Below are positions 54,711 to 64,000 of a DNA stretch of 64,000 bases, piece by piece. The DNA lies in assembly GCA_021287075.1 (NCBI GenBank), contig JAJTBD010000008.1, positions 81,367-145,366 on the forward strand, written 5' to 3'. The notes beneath the pieces were generated by a model. It was not told the origin of the DNA. It did not search any database and was given only the letters and a program-made list of their open reading frames with translations. The number at the start of each line of letters is the position of its first letter. Within the stretch, counting starts at the first letter, position 1. The translations under genes were made by a program, and so were the position numbers. Source of the DNA: Micrococcales bacterium (GTDB taxonomy: Bacteria; Actinomycetota; Actinomycetes; Actinomycetales; Dermatophilaceae).

Positions 54711-55124
54711 TCAGGAGTCCAGGTCGACGACGTCGGCCAGCTCGGTGATGTCATACCAGAGCAGCTCGTCGTCGGAGTCGATCTGCTCGTCGACGTGCAG
54801 TGAGGCGACCTGGTCCAGGAGCAGCTCGCCGTCGAGGACGACGCGGCTGACCCACTCCCCCTGCGGGTCCTCGGTGACCATCGACCCGGGCAGGTCGGCC
54901 GCGGCGATCACCCGGCGCTCGCCGGGGCTCTCGGCAGCGGTCGCGCGGGCGATGTCCCACAGCGCGGCATACTCGCGCTCCTCGTCGTCGTCCTCGGCCA
55001 TGCTCGAGCGCAGGAAACTCGTGACGGCCGCCGCCGGCCAGGCGCGCAGGGCCACCCGGGAGTCGTCTGCGAGCTGCACGAGCGCGGGGCGTGGGAGGGC
55101 GAGATAGACGCGGACGTCGGCCAT
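54711..55124 (-). CDS. Hypothetical protein (DUF6912-like)
   Basis: 137 residues, acidic. RVYLALPRPALVQLADDSRV at the start, DDDEEREYAALWDIARATAAES in the middle and a strongly acidic end (HVDEQIDSDDELLWYDITEL). The pattern fits a small actinobacterial family of unknown role that is often found near HAD and CpaE-like genes. Convergent with the DUF2505 gene, with an 11-base gap. Confidence 0.7.
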   Translation of the reverse strand: MADVRVYLALPRPALVQLADDSRVALRAWPAAAVTSFLRSSMAEDDDEEREYAALWDIARATAAESPGERRVIAAADLPGSMVTEDPQGEWVSRVVLDGELLLDQVASLHVDEQIDSDDELLWYDITELADVVDLDS

Positions 55125-55150
55125 GGGGCTCCTCGGGTGACTGGTCGCGG

Positions 55151-55179
55151 TCGGGTCGGGTCGGGTCGGGTCGGTCGGG
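55151..55179. repeat. Pentanucleotide tandem repeat (TCGGG)n
   Basis: Four perfect TCGGG units and one interrupted unit lie between the acyltransferase stop and the DUF6912-like start. Confidence 0.8.
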
Positions 55180-55193
55180 CGGAGGCTCGGGGG

Positions 55194-56615
55194 TCAGCGG
55201 CGGGTGCGGCGCTCGAGGAGCTCGGCGAGCGAGTCGACGATCCCCTGGGCGAGCACGTCGACATCGGGCATCGCGTCGCGGTCGGCGTTGAGACCGTAGT
55301 AGACCCCGCCGTCATAGGAGGTCAGGCCGATCGAGAGCGCCTGCCCCCGGCCCAGCGGCATCACGGGGTAGGTCTCGACCATCCGCGCGTCGCCGGCATA
55401 CAGCGCGCTCTGGGGCCCCGGGACATTGGTGACCACGACGTTGTACATCCGGCGCGAGACGGCCGAGGAGAGCCGGGCGCCGAGGGAGTGGAGCGTGGCG
55501 GGGGCGAAGCCCGCGAGGTCGGCCAGGGCGGCCGCACCGACCGCGTGCCCGCCCTCGACCTGCTGGCGCATCGAGAAGGAGACCTGGTGCAGGCGCATCG
55601 CCGGGGTGGGCTCGCCGACGGGCAGGTCGACGAAGCACGGCGTCAGGCCGGTGACGTGGCCGTCGTGCTCCTCGTCATAGACCGAGACCGGCACCATCGC
55701 CCGGATGGTCCGGCCGCTGTGCACGGCCTCGCCGCGCTGGAGCAGCCAGGTGCGGAAGGCGCCGGTGAGGGTGGCCAGCACGACGTCGTTGATCGTCACG
55801 TCGTGGTAGTTGCCCCGGTGCAGTCGGGTGCGCACCGTGCGGTAGTCGGCCAGGTCGGTGGCGACCATCTCGTAGCGGCGCGCCGAGCCGACCTCGGCGT
55901 TGAGCGGGAGGGTGGGCGCCGGGCGGGCAGTGCGGGCGACGGCACCGGCCACGCCCGAGGCGACCGACCACAGCCGGCCACCGACGGTGCGCAGATCGGA
56001 GACGCCGGTGCGCACGTGGTCGACGACGGCCCCCGGGCTGCGGACGGCCTCATAGAGCGCCCCGCTCATCAGCTCGAGGTCGGTGGGCTCGGGCCGGGGC
56101 CGCCAGGTGTCGGGCAGGCCCTCGTCGGCGACCGCGTTGCCGTCGACGATGACATGGCCGATGTCGACGGCGTTGATGCCGTCGACGAGGGCGTGGTGGG
56201 ACTTGGAGATGATCGCGAACCGCCCGCCCTGGAGCCCCTCGACGAGGTAGACCTCCCAGAGCGGGCGCTCCTGGTCGAGCGGCCGGGGCTGGATGCGGGC
56301 GATGAACTCCTGCAGCTGCTCCTGGGTGCCCGGCTTGGGCAGGGCCGAACGGCGCACGTGGTAGGTGATGTCGAAGGTCTCGTCGTCCACCCAGACCGGG
56401 TTGCCCAGCCGGCCGGGGATCTCACGGATGCGCTGGCGATAGCGGGGCACGAAGGCGATGCGGCGCGAGATCAGGCCCACCAGCCGCTCGTAGTCGAAGC
56501 CCTCCGCGGGTGGCTCGAAGACCATCACCGACCCGACATGCATGGGGGTGCGCACGTCGTCGAGATAGAGGAACGACGCGTCGGCGGTGCTCAAGCGGTC
56601 AGCCACGCACGCCAT
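55194..56615 (-). CDS. Wax ester synthase/diacylglycerol O-acyltransferase
   Basis: 473 residues. The catalytic motif HHALVDG is at 140-146; MHVGSVMVFEPP near 25, RPLWEVYLVEGLQGG and the C-terminal VVTNVPGPQSALYAGDARM are family hallmarks. Uses acyl-CoA to make triacylglycerol or wax esters as storage lipid. The start may be the ATG at 56615 or a GTG three codons later, which begins VADRLSTADASFLYL, closer to relatives. Confidence 0.9.
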   Translation of the reverse strand: MACVADRLSTADASFLYLDDVRTPMHVGSVMVFEPPAEGFDYERLVGLISRRIAFVPRYRQRIREIPGRLGNPVWVDDETFDITYHVRRSALPKPGTQEQLQEFIARIQPRPLDQERPLWEVYLVEGLQGGRFAIISKSHHALVDGINAVDIGHVIVDGNAVADEGLPDTWRPRPEPTDLELMSGALYEAVRSPGAVVDHVRTGVSDLRTVGGRLWSVASGVAGAVARTARPAPTLPLNAEVGSARRYEMVATDLADYRTVRTRLHRGNYHDVTINDVVLATLTGAFRTWLLQRGEAVHSGRTIRAMVPVSVYDEEHDGHVTGLTPCFVDLPVGEPTPAMRLHQVSFSMRQQVEGGHAVGAAALADLAGFAPATLHSLGARLSSAVSRRMYNVVVTNVPGPQSALYAGDARMVETYPVMPLGRGQALSIGLTSYDGGVYYGLNADRDAMPDVDVLAQGIVDSLAELLERRTRR

Positions 56616-56619
56616 GGTG

Positions 56620-57015
56620 TCAGATCCAGTCGACCCCGGGCGCCAGGACGGTGAGCTCGGCGATGGTCTCCTCCGCCGATCGGTGGACGATTCCGGTCAT
56701 ACCGGCCAGCACCGCGCCGCGCGCATTGCCCGTGAGGTCGTCGATGACGACGCACTGCCCGGGCGGGCGCCCGAGGCGCTCGGCCGCCAGGAGATAGATC
56801 CGCGGGTCGGGTTTGCGCAGGCCGACGACGCCGGAGAGGACGACCTCGTCGACGAGGGAGTCGCGCTCGTGGTCCCACTCCCACGCACCGGCGTTGCTGA
56901 TGATGGCCGTGGCCAGCCCGGCCTGTCTGGCCCGGCCCACCGCGTCGTGCATCTCACCGGCGTCGGGGGCGCCCCCCAGCACACCCATCCAGTCGAGGAG
57001 CAGGGCGGTGATCAC
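56620..57015 (-). CDS. HAD-like hydrolase, short
   Basis: 131 residues. LLLDWMGVLGGAPD supplies the nucleophile motif in the DxxGVL form, ATAIISNAGAWEWDH motif II, VGLRKPDPRIYLLAAERLG the Lys motif, and CVVIDDLTGNARGAVLAGM the acidic motif. The cap domain is nearly absent, so it may act on large or phosphoprotein substrates. Its start overlaps the stop of the CpaE-like gene. Confidence 0.8.
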   Translation of the reverse strand: MITALLLDWMGVLGGAPDAGEMHDAVGRARQAGLATAIISNAGAWEWDHERDSLVDEVVLSGVVGLRKPDPRIYLLAAERLGRPPGQCVVIDDLTGNARGAVLAGMTGIVHRSAEETIAELTVLAPGVDWI

Positions 57016-58391
57016 GCCCCCGATCGTGCCAGACGGCGCCGCCCCCTCGATGCCGTTTCGGCAGGGTATGCCGTCAGCCGGCGGGCGAGCGCGGTGAGCG
57101 CCTGCCGCAGTGGTGCGGTGGGCGCATGCTCCACGAGGGTGCGCCCGGCGAGGAGCGCGCCATCGGCCGCCTCGATGTCGTGGGGCAGGAAGACCGGCTC
57201 CTCCAGCCCCGCGAAGCGCCCGAGGGCCTCGGCGATGCGCTGCTCCGGCCGTGCGCCGACCGCGCTGGAGCGCACCCGGTTGACCACGACCAGCGGCGTG
57301 GCGCAGGGCAGCACATCGAGGCTCTGCACGGCGCGCACGAGACGCTGGAGACCGACCGGGTCGGCGGCGCCGACGACGAGCAGCTCGTCGGCCTCCTCGA
57401 TCGCCGTCAGGGTCGTCACATTGCGACGCGGCGCAAGGGTGTCATAGCTGAGCTCCTCGTCGTCCTCGATGCTGAAGCCGCAGTCGACCACGACCACGGT
57501 CGCGAGCTGGCGGGAGAGCTCGAGCACCTGCCCCATCGCGGCGGAGCGCACCTCGGTCCACCGGTCGGGGCGGGGCAGCCCGGTCAGCACCCGGAAGCCG
57601 GACGAGACCTCCGGGGCGTGCCGTGCGAGGCCGGGCAGGTCGAGGCTGCCCTGCTCGCTCGAGCGGGCGGCCGCCGCCAGGCCCGGCGCCTCGTCGAGCA
57701 GGGAGAGCCACTGGGCCACGCTGGCGCCATAGGTGTCGGCGTCGATGAGCAGGACAGAGACACCGGCGGCGGCGAACTCCGCGGCCAGCCCGACGGCGAC
57801 GGTCGTGCGGCCGGGCGCACCGGTCGGCCCCCACACCGCGACGACCGTGCCGCGCCGGCGGGGCTCGTCGGCGTCGGGCTCGTCGTCCGGCAGGTCAGGG
57901 CCGGGGCCCTCCGCCCGCGCGGCACCGCCGACGGCGTGCTCTCCCGGCCCGCTGGCGAGGTCGGGGCCCCCGGCGCCACGGGCGCCCGCGTGGACGAGGG
58001 CCTCGTCGGCCTCGGCGCCGCTGCCCTCCCCCGACCGTGCGGCCACGGCCGACCGGAGCAGGTCATCGACCTCGCCGGGCGCGGCGTCGAGCGGGAGCCA
58101 GGCCTCCACCCCGAGCTGGCGCAGTCGTCGCTCGTCGGCCTCGTCACCGCCGCTCTGGGCGCCGCACGGCTGCACCCCACAGCGGCGGAGGCGGTCGACC
58201 GCGTCGCGGTCGAGACCGGGCACGGTCGCCGAGAGCAGTGCGACATCGGCCAGGCCGGCCTCCGCGGTGGACAGCAGCTCCGCGACGTCGGCGCAGCGGC
58301 GGACCACGCTCCCCTCCCGCGAGGAGTCGATCAGGACGGCATAGGCGCTCTCCCAGCGGGGGTCGAGCGCGGTGAGCACCCGAACGGTCAC
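57012..58391 (-). CDS. CpaE-like MinD/ParA-family ATPase
   Basis: 459 residues: an N-terminal receiver-like segment without clear phosphorylation residues, a Gly/Asp-rich linker at about 120-175, then a MinD-type ATPase with deviant Walker A VWGPTGAPGRTTVAVGLAAEFA at about 185 and VSVLLIDADTYGASVAQWLSL. Such proteins localise Flp/Tad pilus machinery. It overlaps a SAF-domain (CpaB-like) gene by four bases (ATGA), but other tad genes are not nearby, so it may serve a reduced or dispersed system. Confidence 0.82.
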   Translation of the reverse strand: MTVRVLTALDPRWESAYAVLIDSSREGSVVRRCADVAELLSTAEAGLADVALLSATVPGLDRDAVDRLRRCGVQPCGAQSGGDEADERRLRQLGVEAWLPLDAAPGEVDDLLRSAVAARSGEGSGAEADEALVHAGARGAGGPDLASGPGEHAVGGAARAEGPGPDLPDDEPDADEPRRRGTVVAVWGPTGAPGRTTVAVGLAAEFAAAGVSVLLIDADTYGASVAQWLSLLDEAPGLAAAARSSEQGSLDLPGLARHAPEVSSGFRVLTGLPRPDRWTEVRSAAMGQVLELSRQLATVVVVDCGFSIEDDEELSYDTLAPRRNVTTLTAIEEADELLVVGAADPVGLQRLVRAVQSLDVLPCATPLVVVNRVRSSAVGARPEQRIAEALGRFAGLEEPVFLPHDIEAADGALLAGRTLVEHAPTAPLRQALTALARRLTAYPAETASRGRRRLARSGA

Positions 58392-59053
58392 GAGTCGCCC
58401 TTGGTCACGGCGCCCGGCACTGCCACCAGCGTCACCCGCGCGCCGTTGTCGACCGCGCCGATGAGGTCACCGACCTGGGTCGAGGGCACCATGAGGACGA
58501 TCGGCCGGGTCGCCGAGCTGGACCCCAGCGCGCCCCGGTCCTCGCCCAGCCGCAGGACGGACGCGGACTCGACCGCCTTCTGCGGGCCCTCGAACTCGCG
58601 CGAGGTCGTCCCCGCCTTGGGCAGGTTGACATAGACATCGACGACCGAGCCCTCCTTGAGGGTCGAGGCGGAGGTCGCGTCGGCCTGGAGGGTCAGCGGC
58701 TGGGAGTCGAGCTGCTCGCGTGTGCCCAGCGCGGACCTGGGGACCAGCTCGCCCTCACGCACCTCGCGCAGCACCACGGCGTCGCGCGGCGGGCCGGACG
58801 AGGCCGGCAGGTAGCCCGCCACCGCGTCGTCGAGCCGTACGTCGACCCGGGTCAGCCGCTCGGGGCTGAGGGCCTGGCCCGGCAGCAGCGGGCCGGACGC
58901 GGCATACATCGGCACGCGGTCGTCGGCGTGGGCGATCGCCCAGGAGCCGGCCGCGGTGGACAGCAGCACCAGCAGCAGGCCCGACAGGAGCCGGGCATCC
59001 CGCCACGACGGCTTGCGCAGCCGCTTCGCCTGGGGCGTGGGCAGGTTGGACAT
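58388..59053 (-). CDS. SAF-domain protein (CpaB-like)
   Basis: 221 residues. A single N-terminal membrane helix (LLSGLLLVLLSTAAGSWAIA) anchors an extracytoplasmic SAF domain (LLPGQALSPERLTRVDVRLDD, EGELVPRSALGTREQ) and a CpaB-like tail (EGSVVDVYVNLPKAG, GARVTLVAVPG). Relatives thread Flp pilins or act in sugar-phosphate chemistry; the next gene favours a pilus-assembly-like role. Confidence 0.8.
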   Translation of the reverse strand: MSNLPTPQAKRLRKPSWRDARLLSGLLLVLLSTAAGSWAIAHADDRVPMYAASGPLLPGQALSPERLTRVDVRLDDAVAGYLPASSGPPRDAVVLREVREGELVPRSALGTREQLDSQPLTLQADATSASTLKEGSVVDVYVNLPKAGTTSREFEGPQKAVESASVLRLGEDRGALGSSSATRPIVLMVPSTQVGDLIGAVDNGARVTLVAVPGAVTKGDS

Positions 59054-59262
59054 GGTGAGGCTCCCCCTTGGTGTCGGCACTGGTCAACCCGGCCGATCAT
59101 TCCAAAGCACGGGCCGCTCGTCGCGCCGAGATCCACAGGGGTGCCATCCGGCCGGCCCGTCGCTGTGGACGAGACGGTGGCGCCGGGGGCGGTCGCGTTA
59201 TCCTGCCAGCGCACCCCCGGCACCGCGCCGATCCGTCCCAGGCACCCTCCGAGAGGACCTCC

Positions 59263-59499
59263 GTGGCCAAGCGTTTCATCCAGCTGGCAGACGTCGCCGA
59301 GACCCTCGACATCTCCGCGGCCCAGGCCTACGCCCTCGTGCGCTCCGGGGAGCTGCCGGCCATCAAGGTCGGGGGGCGAGGCCAGTGGCGGGTCGAGGCG
59401 ACCGAGCTCGAGGCCTATATCCAGCGGATGTATTCGGAGACAAGGGAATTCGTCACCCAGCACCCCTTCGGTCCGGGCTCGGACCGCGAGGACGCCTGA
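59263..59499 (+). CDS. BldC-like helix-turn-helix protein
   Basis: 78 residues from a GTG. A MerR/excisionase-type winged helix: FIQLADVAETLDISAAQAYALVRSGELPAIKVGGRGQWRV (split, residues 4-43), then ELEAYIQRMYSET. BldC in Streptomyces binds arrays of direct repeats and controls developmental timing; this one has the single-domain architecture with a short C-terminal extension. Direct repeats lie 670 bases downstream, before the LysM gene. Confidence 0.82.
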   Translation: MAKRFIQLADVAETLDISAAQAYALVRSGELPAIKVGGRGQWRVEATELEAYIQRMYSETREFVTQHPFGPGSDREDA

Positions 59500-59536
59500 C
59501 ACCGGCCGGCTCCCTGGGGCGGCCGACCTAGCCCGG

Positions 59537-60079
59537 TCAGTGACCCCTGACCAGGGCCACGGCCGAGAAGGGCACCGTCCGGCGTCTGCGCACCGCGGCT
59601 GACCGCCCCGGCTCGTCGCGGGCGTGCTCGGCCAGGTCCAGTGCATCCGCGCCGACGCCGTCGATGGTGCCGCTCGCCTGCCCGCCGCGCACGTCGGTGA
59701 CCGTCACCACCGCCCGGTCGCGGCTGAGGGCGCGCAGCGCGATGCCCAGCCCGAACCGGCGCGAGACGCCGGGGTCGGCCACGCGGGCCGGCAGCCCCGT
59801 CACGCCGAGCATGGTGGTCAGCGGCACCAGCAGCGGCCGGCCCTGCCCATCGGCCAGCAGCACCCAGTCGGAGCCGAGGTCGTCCACGACGCCGACGACC
59901 CTCTCCCCTGTGCCGATGACGACCTCGACGCGGGAGCCACGGGCGAGCGCGAAGCGCTCCAGCAGGGTGATCGCGGCCCGCTCGCGGCGCACGCGGTCGG
60001 CGATCTCGGCATCCCGCTCGGCCCGCGCCTGCCCCTCCAGCTGACCCTCGAGGTCGGCGAACAGTCGCTCCCATCGCAT
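59537..60079 (-). CDS. Conserved actinobacterial protein of unknown function
   Basis: 180 residues from the ATG at 60079. An N-terminal helical coiled coil (WERLFADLEGQLEGQARAER, ADRVRRERAAITLLERFAL) is followed by a small beta-barrel-like part (EVVIGTGERVVGVVDDLGSDWVLLA, split) and a second half with DRAVVTVTDVRGGQASGTID. It resembles proteins found beside the BldC-like gene in many actinobacteria. Membrane helices and catalytic motifs are absent. A TAGCGT box ends eight bases before the start. Confidence 0.7.
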   Translation of the reverse strand: MRWERLFADLEGQLEGQARAERDAEIADRVRRERAAITLLERFALARGSRVEVVIGTGERVVGVVDDLGSDWVLLADGQGRPLLVPLTTMLGVTGLPARVADPGVSRRFGLGIALRALSRDRAVVTVTDVRGGQASGTIDGVGADALDLAEHARDEPGRSAAVRRRRTVPFSAVALVRGH

Positions 60080-60167
60080 GGGGCCCCACGCTACCCAGCG
60101 CGTCGGACCGCCGCGACCCAACCACCGGTTGCGTGATTCACCCGGCCGTGGTTGAGTGCTGTCACAC

Positions 60168-60184
60168 GCAAACGAATGCAAACG
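60168..60184. repeat. Direct repeat GCAAACG, ten-base period
   Basis: GCAAACG at 60168-60174 and again at 60178-60184, one helical turn apart, about 30 bases before the LysM gene. It may be a regulator site. Confidence 0.4.
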
Positions 60185-60214
60185 CATAGATCATCACCTC
60201 GGGGGTGGATCGAC

Positions 60215-61009
60215 ATGAGTCGTCAGGGCACCAGATCGGCAGCATCAGCGGGGAGCCCGCCTGCCCGGCCGAGGACTGGCGGGCTCTCCCCGCAGGCCCG
60301 GGCCGTGCTGGCGCTGACCGCCAGCACGGGCGCGGCACTGACCGCACTCGTGGCCGCGGGCACACTCCTGCGCTCCCTCGCCTCCGGCGGGGCAGCCCAG
60401 GCCACCGCCGACGAGCTCCTCGCCCGGCTGTGTGGCACCGCCGGGCTGCTCGTGCTGGCGTGGCTCGCCGGCGGCACCGCCCTGGCCCTCCTCGAGGGGC
60501 TGCGGTCCGGGCAGGCCCCGCGCGAGCCGCGGCGCGGCATACCCCGGGTCTGCCTGCGGCTGGCGGCCACGATCCTGGGTGCAGGCGCGGTGCTCGGCCC
60601 GGTCCAGGCGCAGGCTGCGGCGCCACCTCCCGCCGCCACGGCAGCCCAGGTCGCCGGCCCCCCGACGCCCGCCCCCACCCCCACGCCAGCCGAGCTCGCG
60701 GCCGTGCCCGACCCGGGCTTCGGCTCCCCCGCGCCCGGGTGGACGCCCCAGGCCCCACCGCACCGCCCCCAGGCCGACCACCGGCTGGTGACGAGCGGCC
60801 GGGGCGACCGCGAGCGCACCGTGGTGGTGCGGCGCGGCGACTGCCTCTGGTCGATCGTCGAGCGCGCGCTCGGGCCCTCGGCCGGCGACGCCGAGGTCGC
60901 CCGCGCCGTCCCGCGCTGGCACGCGGCCAACCGGGAGACCATCGGAGCCGACCCCGACCGGCTCCTGCCGGGCCAGGTGCTCCGGCCGCCGACCGGGGCC
61001 GCGCGATGA
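60215..61009 (+). CDS. Membrane protein with LysM-like domain
   Basis: 264 residues. Two membrane helices (AVLALTASTGAALTALVAAGTLL and GTAGLLVLAWLAGGTALALL) and a third hydrophobic stretch near 120 precede a proline-rich linker (PPTPAPTPTPAEL). The C-terminus is LysM-like (VVVRRGDCLWSIVERALGPSAGD, then ANRETIGADPDRLLPGQVLRPP), which would bind peptidoglycan. It overlaps the next gene (ATGA). Confidence 0.8.
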   Translation: MSRQGTRSAASAGSPPARPRTGGLSPQARAVLALTASTGAALTALVAAGTLLRSLASGGAAQATADELLARLCGTAGLLVLAWLAGGTALALLEGLRSGQAPREPRRGIPRVCLRLAATILGAGAVLGPVQAQAAAPPPAATAAQVAGPPTPAPTPTPAELAAVPDPGFGSPAPGWTPQAPPHRPQADHRLVTSGRGDRERTVVVRRGDCLWSIVERALGPSAGDAEVARAVPRWHAANRETIGADPDRLLPGQVLRPPTGAAR

Positions 61010-61602
61010 GCCGGCTCGCCCGCCGGGCGGCCGCGCCGAAGCCGTCCCCGGTCCAGGCCCCCGTCCCCGTCCTCTCCCCGATCCGGGTGCTCCCGATCCC
61101 GGAGTCGCGGCCGCCGGCCCTCACCCCCGAGGAGCTCGCCCTGCTCGCCGACGAGGCGCGGGACCCCTCCGACTATGTCCAGGGCGCCCTCGCGGTCGAC
61201 TTCGCCCGGCAGCCGGGCGAGGAAGAGCCCACCCCCGTCCGCCGTCCGGCGCCCGACCTGCCCTCGCCGCGCGAGTGGTCCGCCCACCTCGCCCAGGCGC
61301 TGGTCGAGGTCATGGCCGGGGCCCGGCCCTGCGTGCAGGTGCTGCGCTGGACCTCCCCTGAGGTCTATGCCGTGGTCTCCCGCCGCGGTGCCGTGGCGGC
61401 CCGGCGCGGCGCCGCCCGCCGGGGCCCCGCGCGCACCTACCGGGCGCGGGTGCGCTCGGTGCACGTGTGCGAGCCGGCCGACGGTGTCGCCGAGGTGGCC
61501 GCGGTCGTGCTCGACGGCACCCGGGTGCGGGCGCTCGCGATGCGGCTCGAGGCCGACCGCGACCGGGGCCGGTGGCAGGTCACCGCACTCCAGGTCGGCT
61601 GA
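61006..61602 (+). CDS. Rv3235-family protein
   Basis: 198 residues. A Pro/Ala-rich N-terminal third is followed by a conserved domain (REWSAHLAQALVEVMAGARP, VLRWTSPEVYAVVSRRGAVA, VRSVHVCEPADGVAEVAAVVLDG, ALAMRLEADRDRGRWQVTALQ) typical of Rv3235 of mycobacteria. Function unknown. The gene sits next to secA in many actinobacteria, as here. Confidence 0.82.
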   Translation: MSRLARRAAAPKPSPVQAPVPVLSPIRVLPIPESRPPALTPEELALLADEARDPSDYVQGALAVDFARQPGEEEPTPVRRPAPDLPSPREWSAHLAQALVEVMAGARPCVQVLRWTSPEVYAVVSRRGAVAARRGAARRGPARTYRARVRSVHVCEPADGVAEVAAVVLDGTRVRALAMRLEADRDRGRWQVTALQVG

Positions 61603-61622
61603 GCCGCGTCACCCCACCGACG

Positions 61623-61665
61623 CGAGGGAGCCGGTATGCCGCCGCGCGGCATACCGGCTCCCTCG
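61623..61665. terminator. Terminator between Rv3235-like gene and secA, built on two GTATGCCG motifs
   Basis: 20-base perfect arms (61623-61642 and 61646-61665) with a three-base loop. Each arm contains one motif copy. Convergent genes on both sides. Confidence 0.92.
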
Positions 61666-61681
61666 TCTGGCAGCGGGGCGC

Positions 61682-64000
<2,319 letters not shown>

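Overview
The window is high-G+C DNA from an actinobacterium. The lysine/alanine-tailed HU protein, the CofC step of F420 synthesis, a 1624-residue NAD-glutamate dehydrogenase, a wax ester synthase/DGAT-type acyltransferase, the PucR/putA pair and many promoters whose -10 box lies 5-8 bases before the start codon all point that way. A Micrococcales member, for example of the Intrasporangiaceae or Dermatophilaceae, is my inference and not a proven assignment. Most of the window is chromosomal housekeeping sequence. I see no rRNA, phage, insertion sequence or CRISPR array.

Left end (1-3970): the only clearly accessory stretch. On the minus strand a possible 28-residue peptide gene is translationally coupled to a lipoprotein gene and then to a frameshifted membrane-anchored adaptor protein that runs off the edge. 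Acylphosphatase, an unrecognised gene and a HigB/HigA-like toxin-antitoxin locus follow; the toxin has lost its 3' half. 4020-15750: minus-strand blocks mutM, rnc, rpmF, yceD; an ArsR/AHSA1 pair; coaD with an acyltransferase-3/SGNH protein that has lost its catalytic motifs; a PhzF-like gene; and the overlapping chain fakA-like, recG, rsmD. 15754-26464: rpmB, thiL, an Lrp-type protein, a DUF3515 lipoprotein, ddl, a Cys/Met-metabolism PLP enzyme, a CBS-domain transporter-like protein, plsC-gpsA, cofC, murA and hup.

26900-48215 holds much of branched-chain amino acid synthesis: leuCD with a divergent IclR regulator, cimA behind a leader-peptide attenuator with Leu-Ile-Ile codons, ilvE and leuB. 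Between these lie two tRNAs (Glu, Gln), gltX, a FAH-family enzyme, a secreted GDSL esterase, PucR and putA, a frameshifted beta-lactamase-like gene, a PIG-L deacetylase and an AMIN-like secreted protein. 48332-64000: glutamate dehydrogenase, a coupled pair of small helical proteins, DUF2505, the acyltransferase, a CpaE-like ATPase with a SAF-domain protein, a BldC-like regulator, LysM and Rv3235-like genes, and secA cut by the right edge.

The most striking signal crosses all of these regions. The octamer GTATGCCG, usually inside GGTATGCCGCG, occurs about 55 times on the two strands, roughly once per 1.2 kb; about two copies are expected by chance. Two facing pairs form hairpins at gene ends, and a 19-base version is identical in three unrelated genes. 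Its density, lack of strand bias and use in terminators resemble the DNA uptake sequences of Neisseria and Pasteurellaceae. I know of no such element in this group of actinobacteria.
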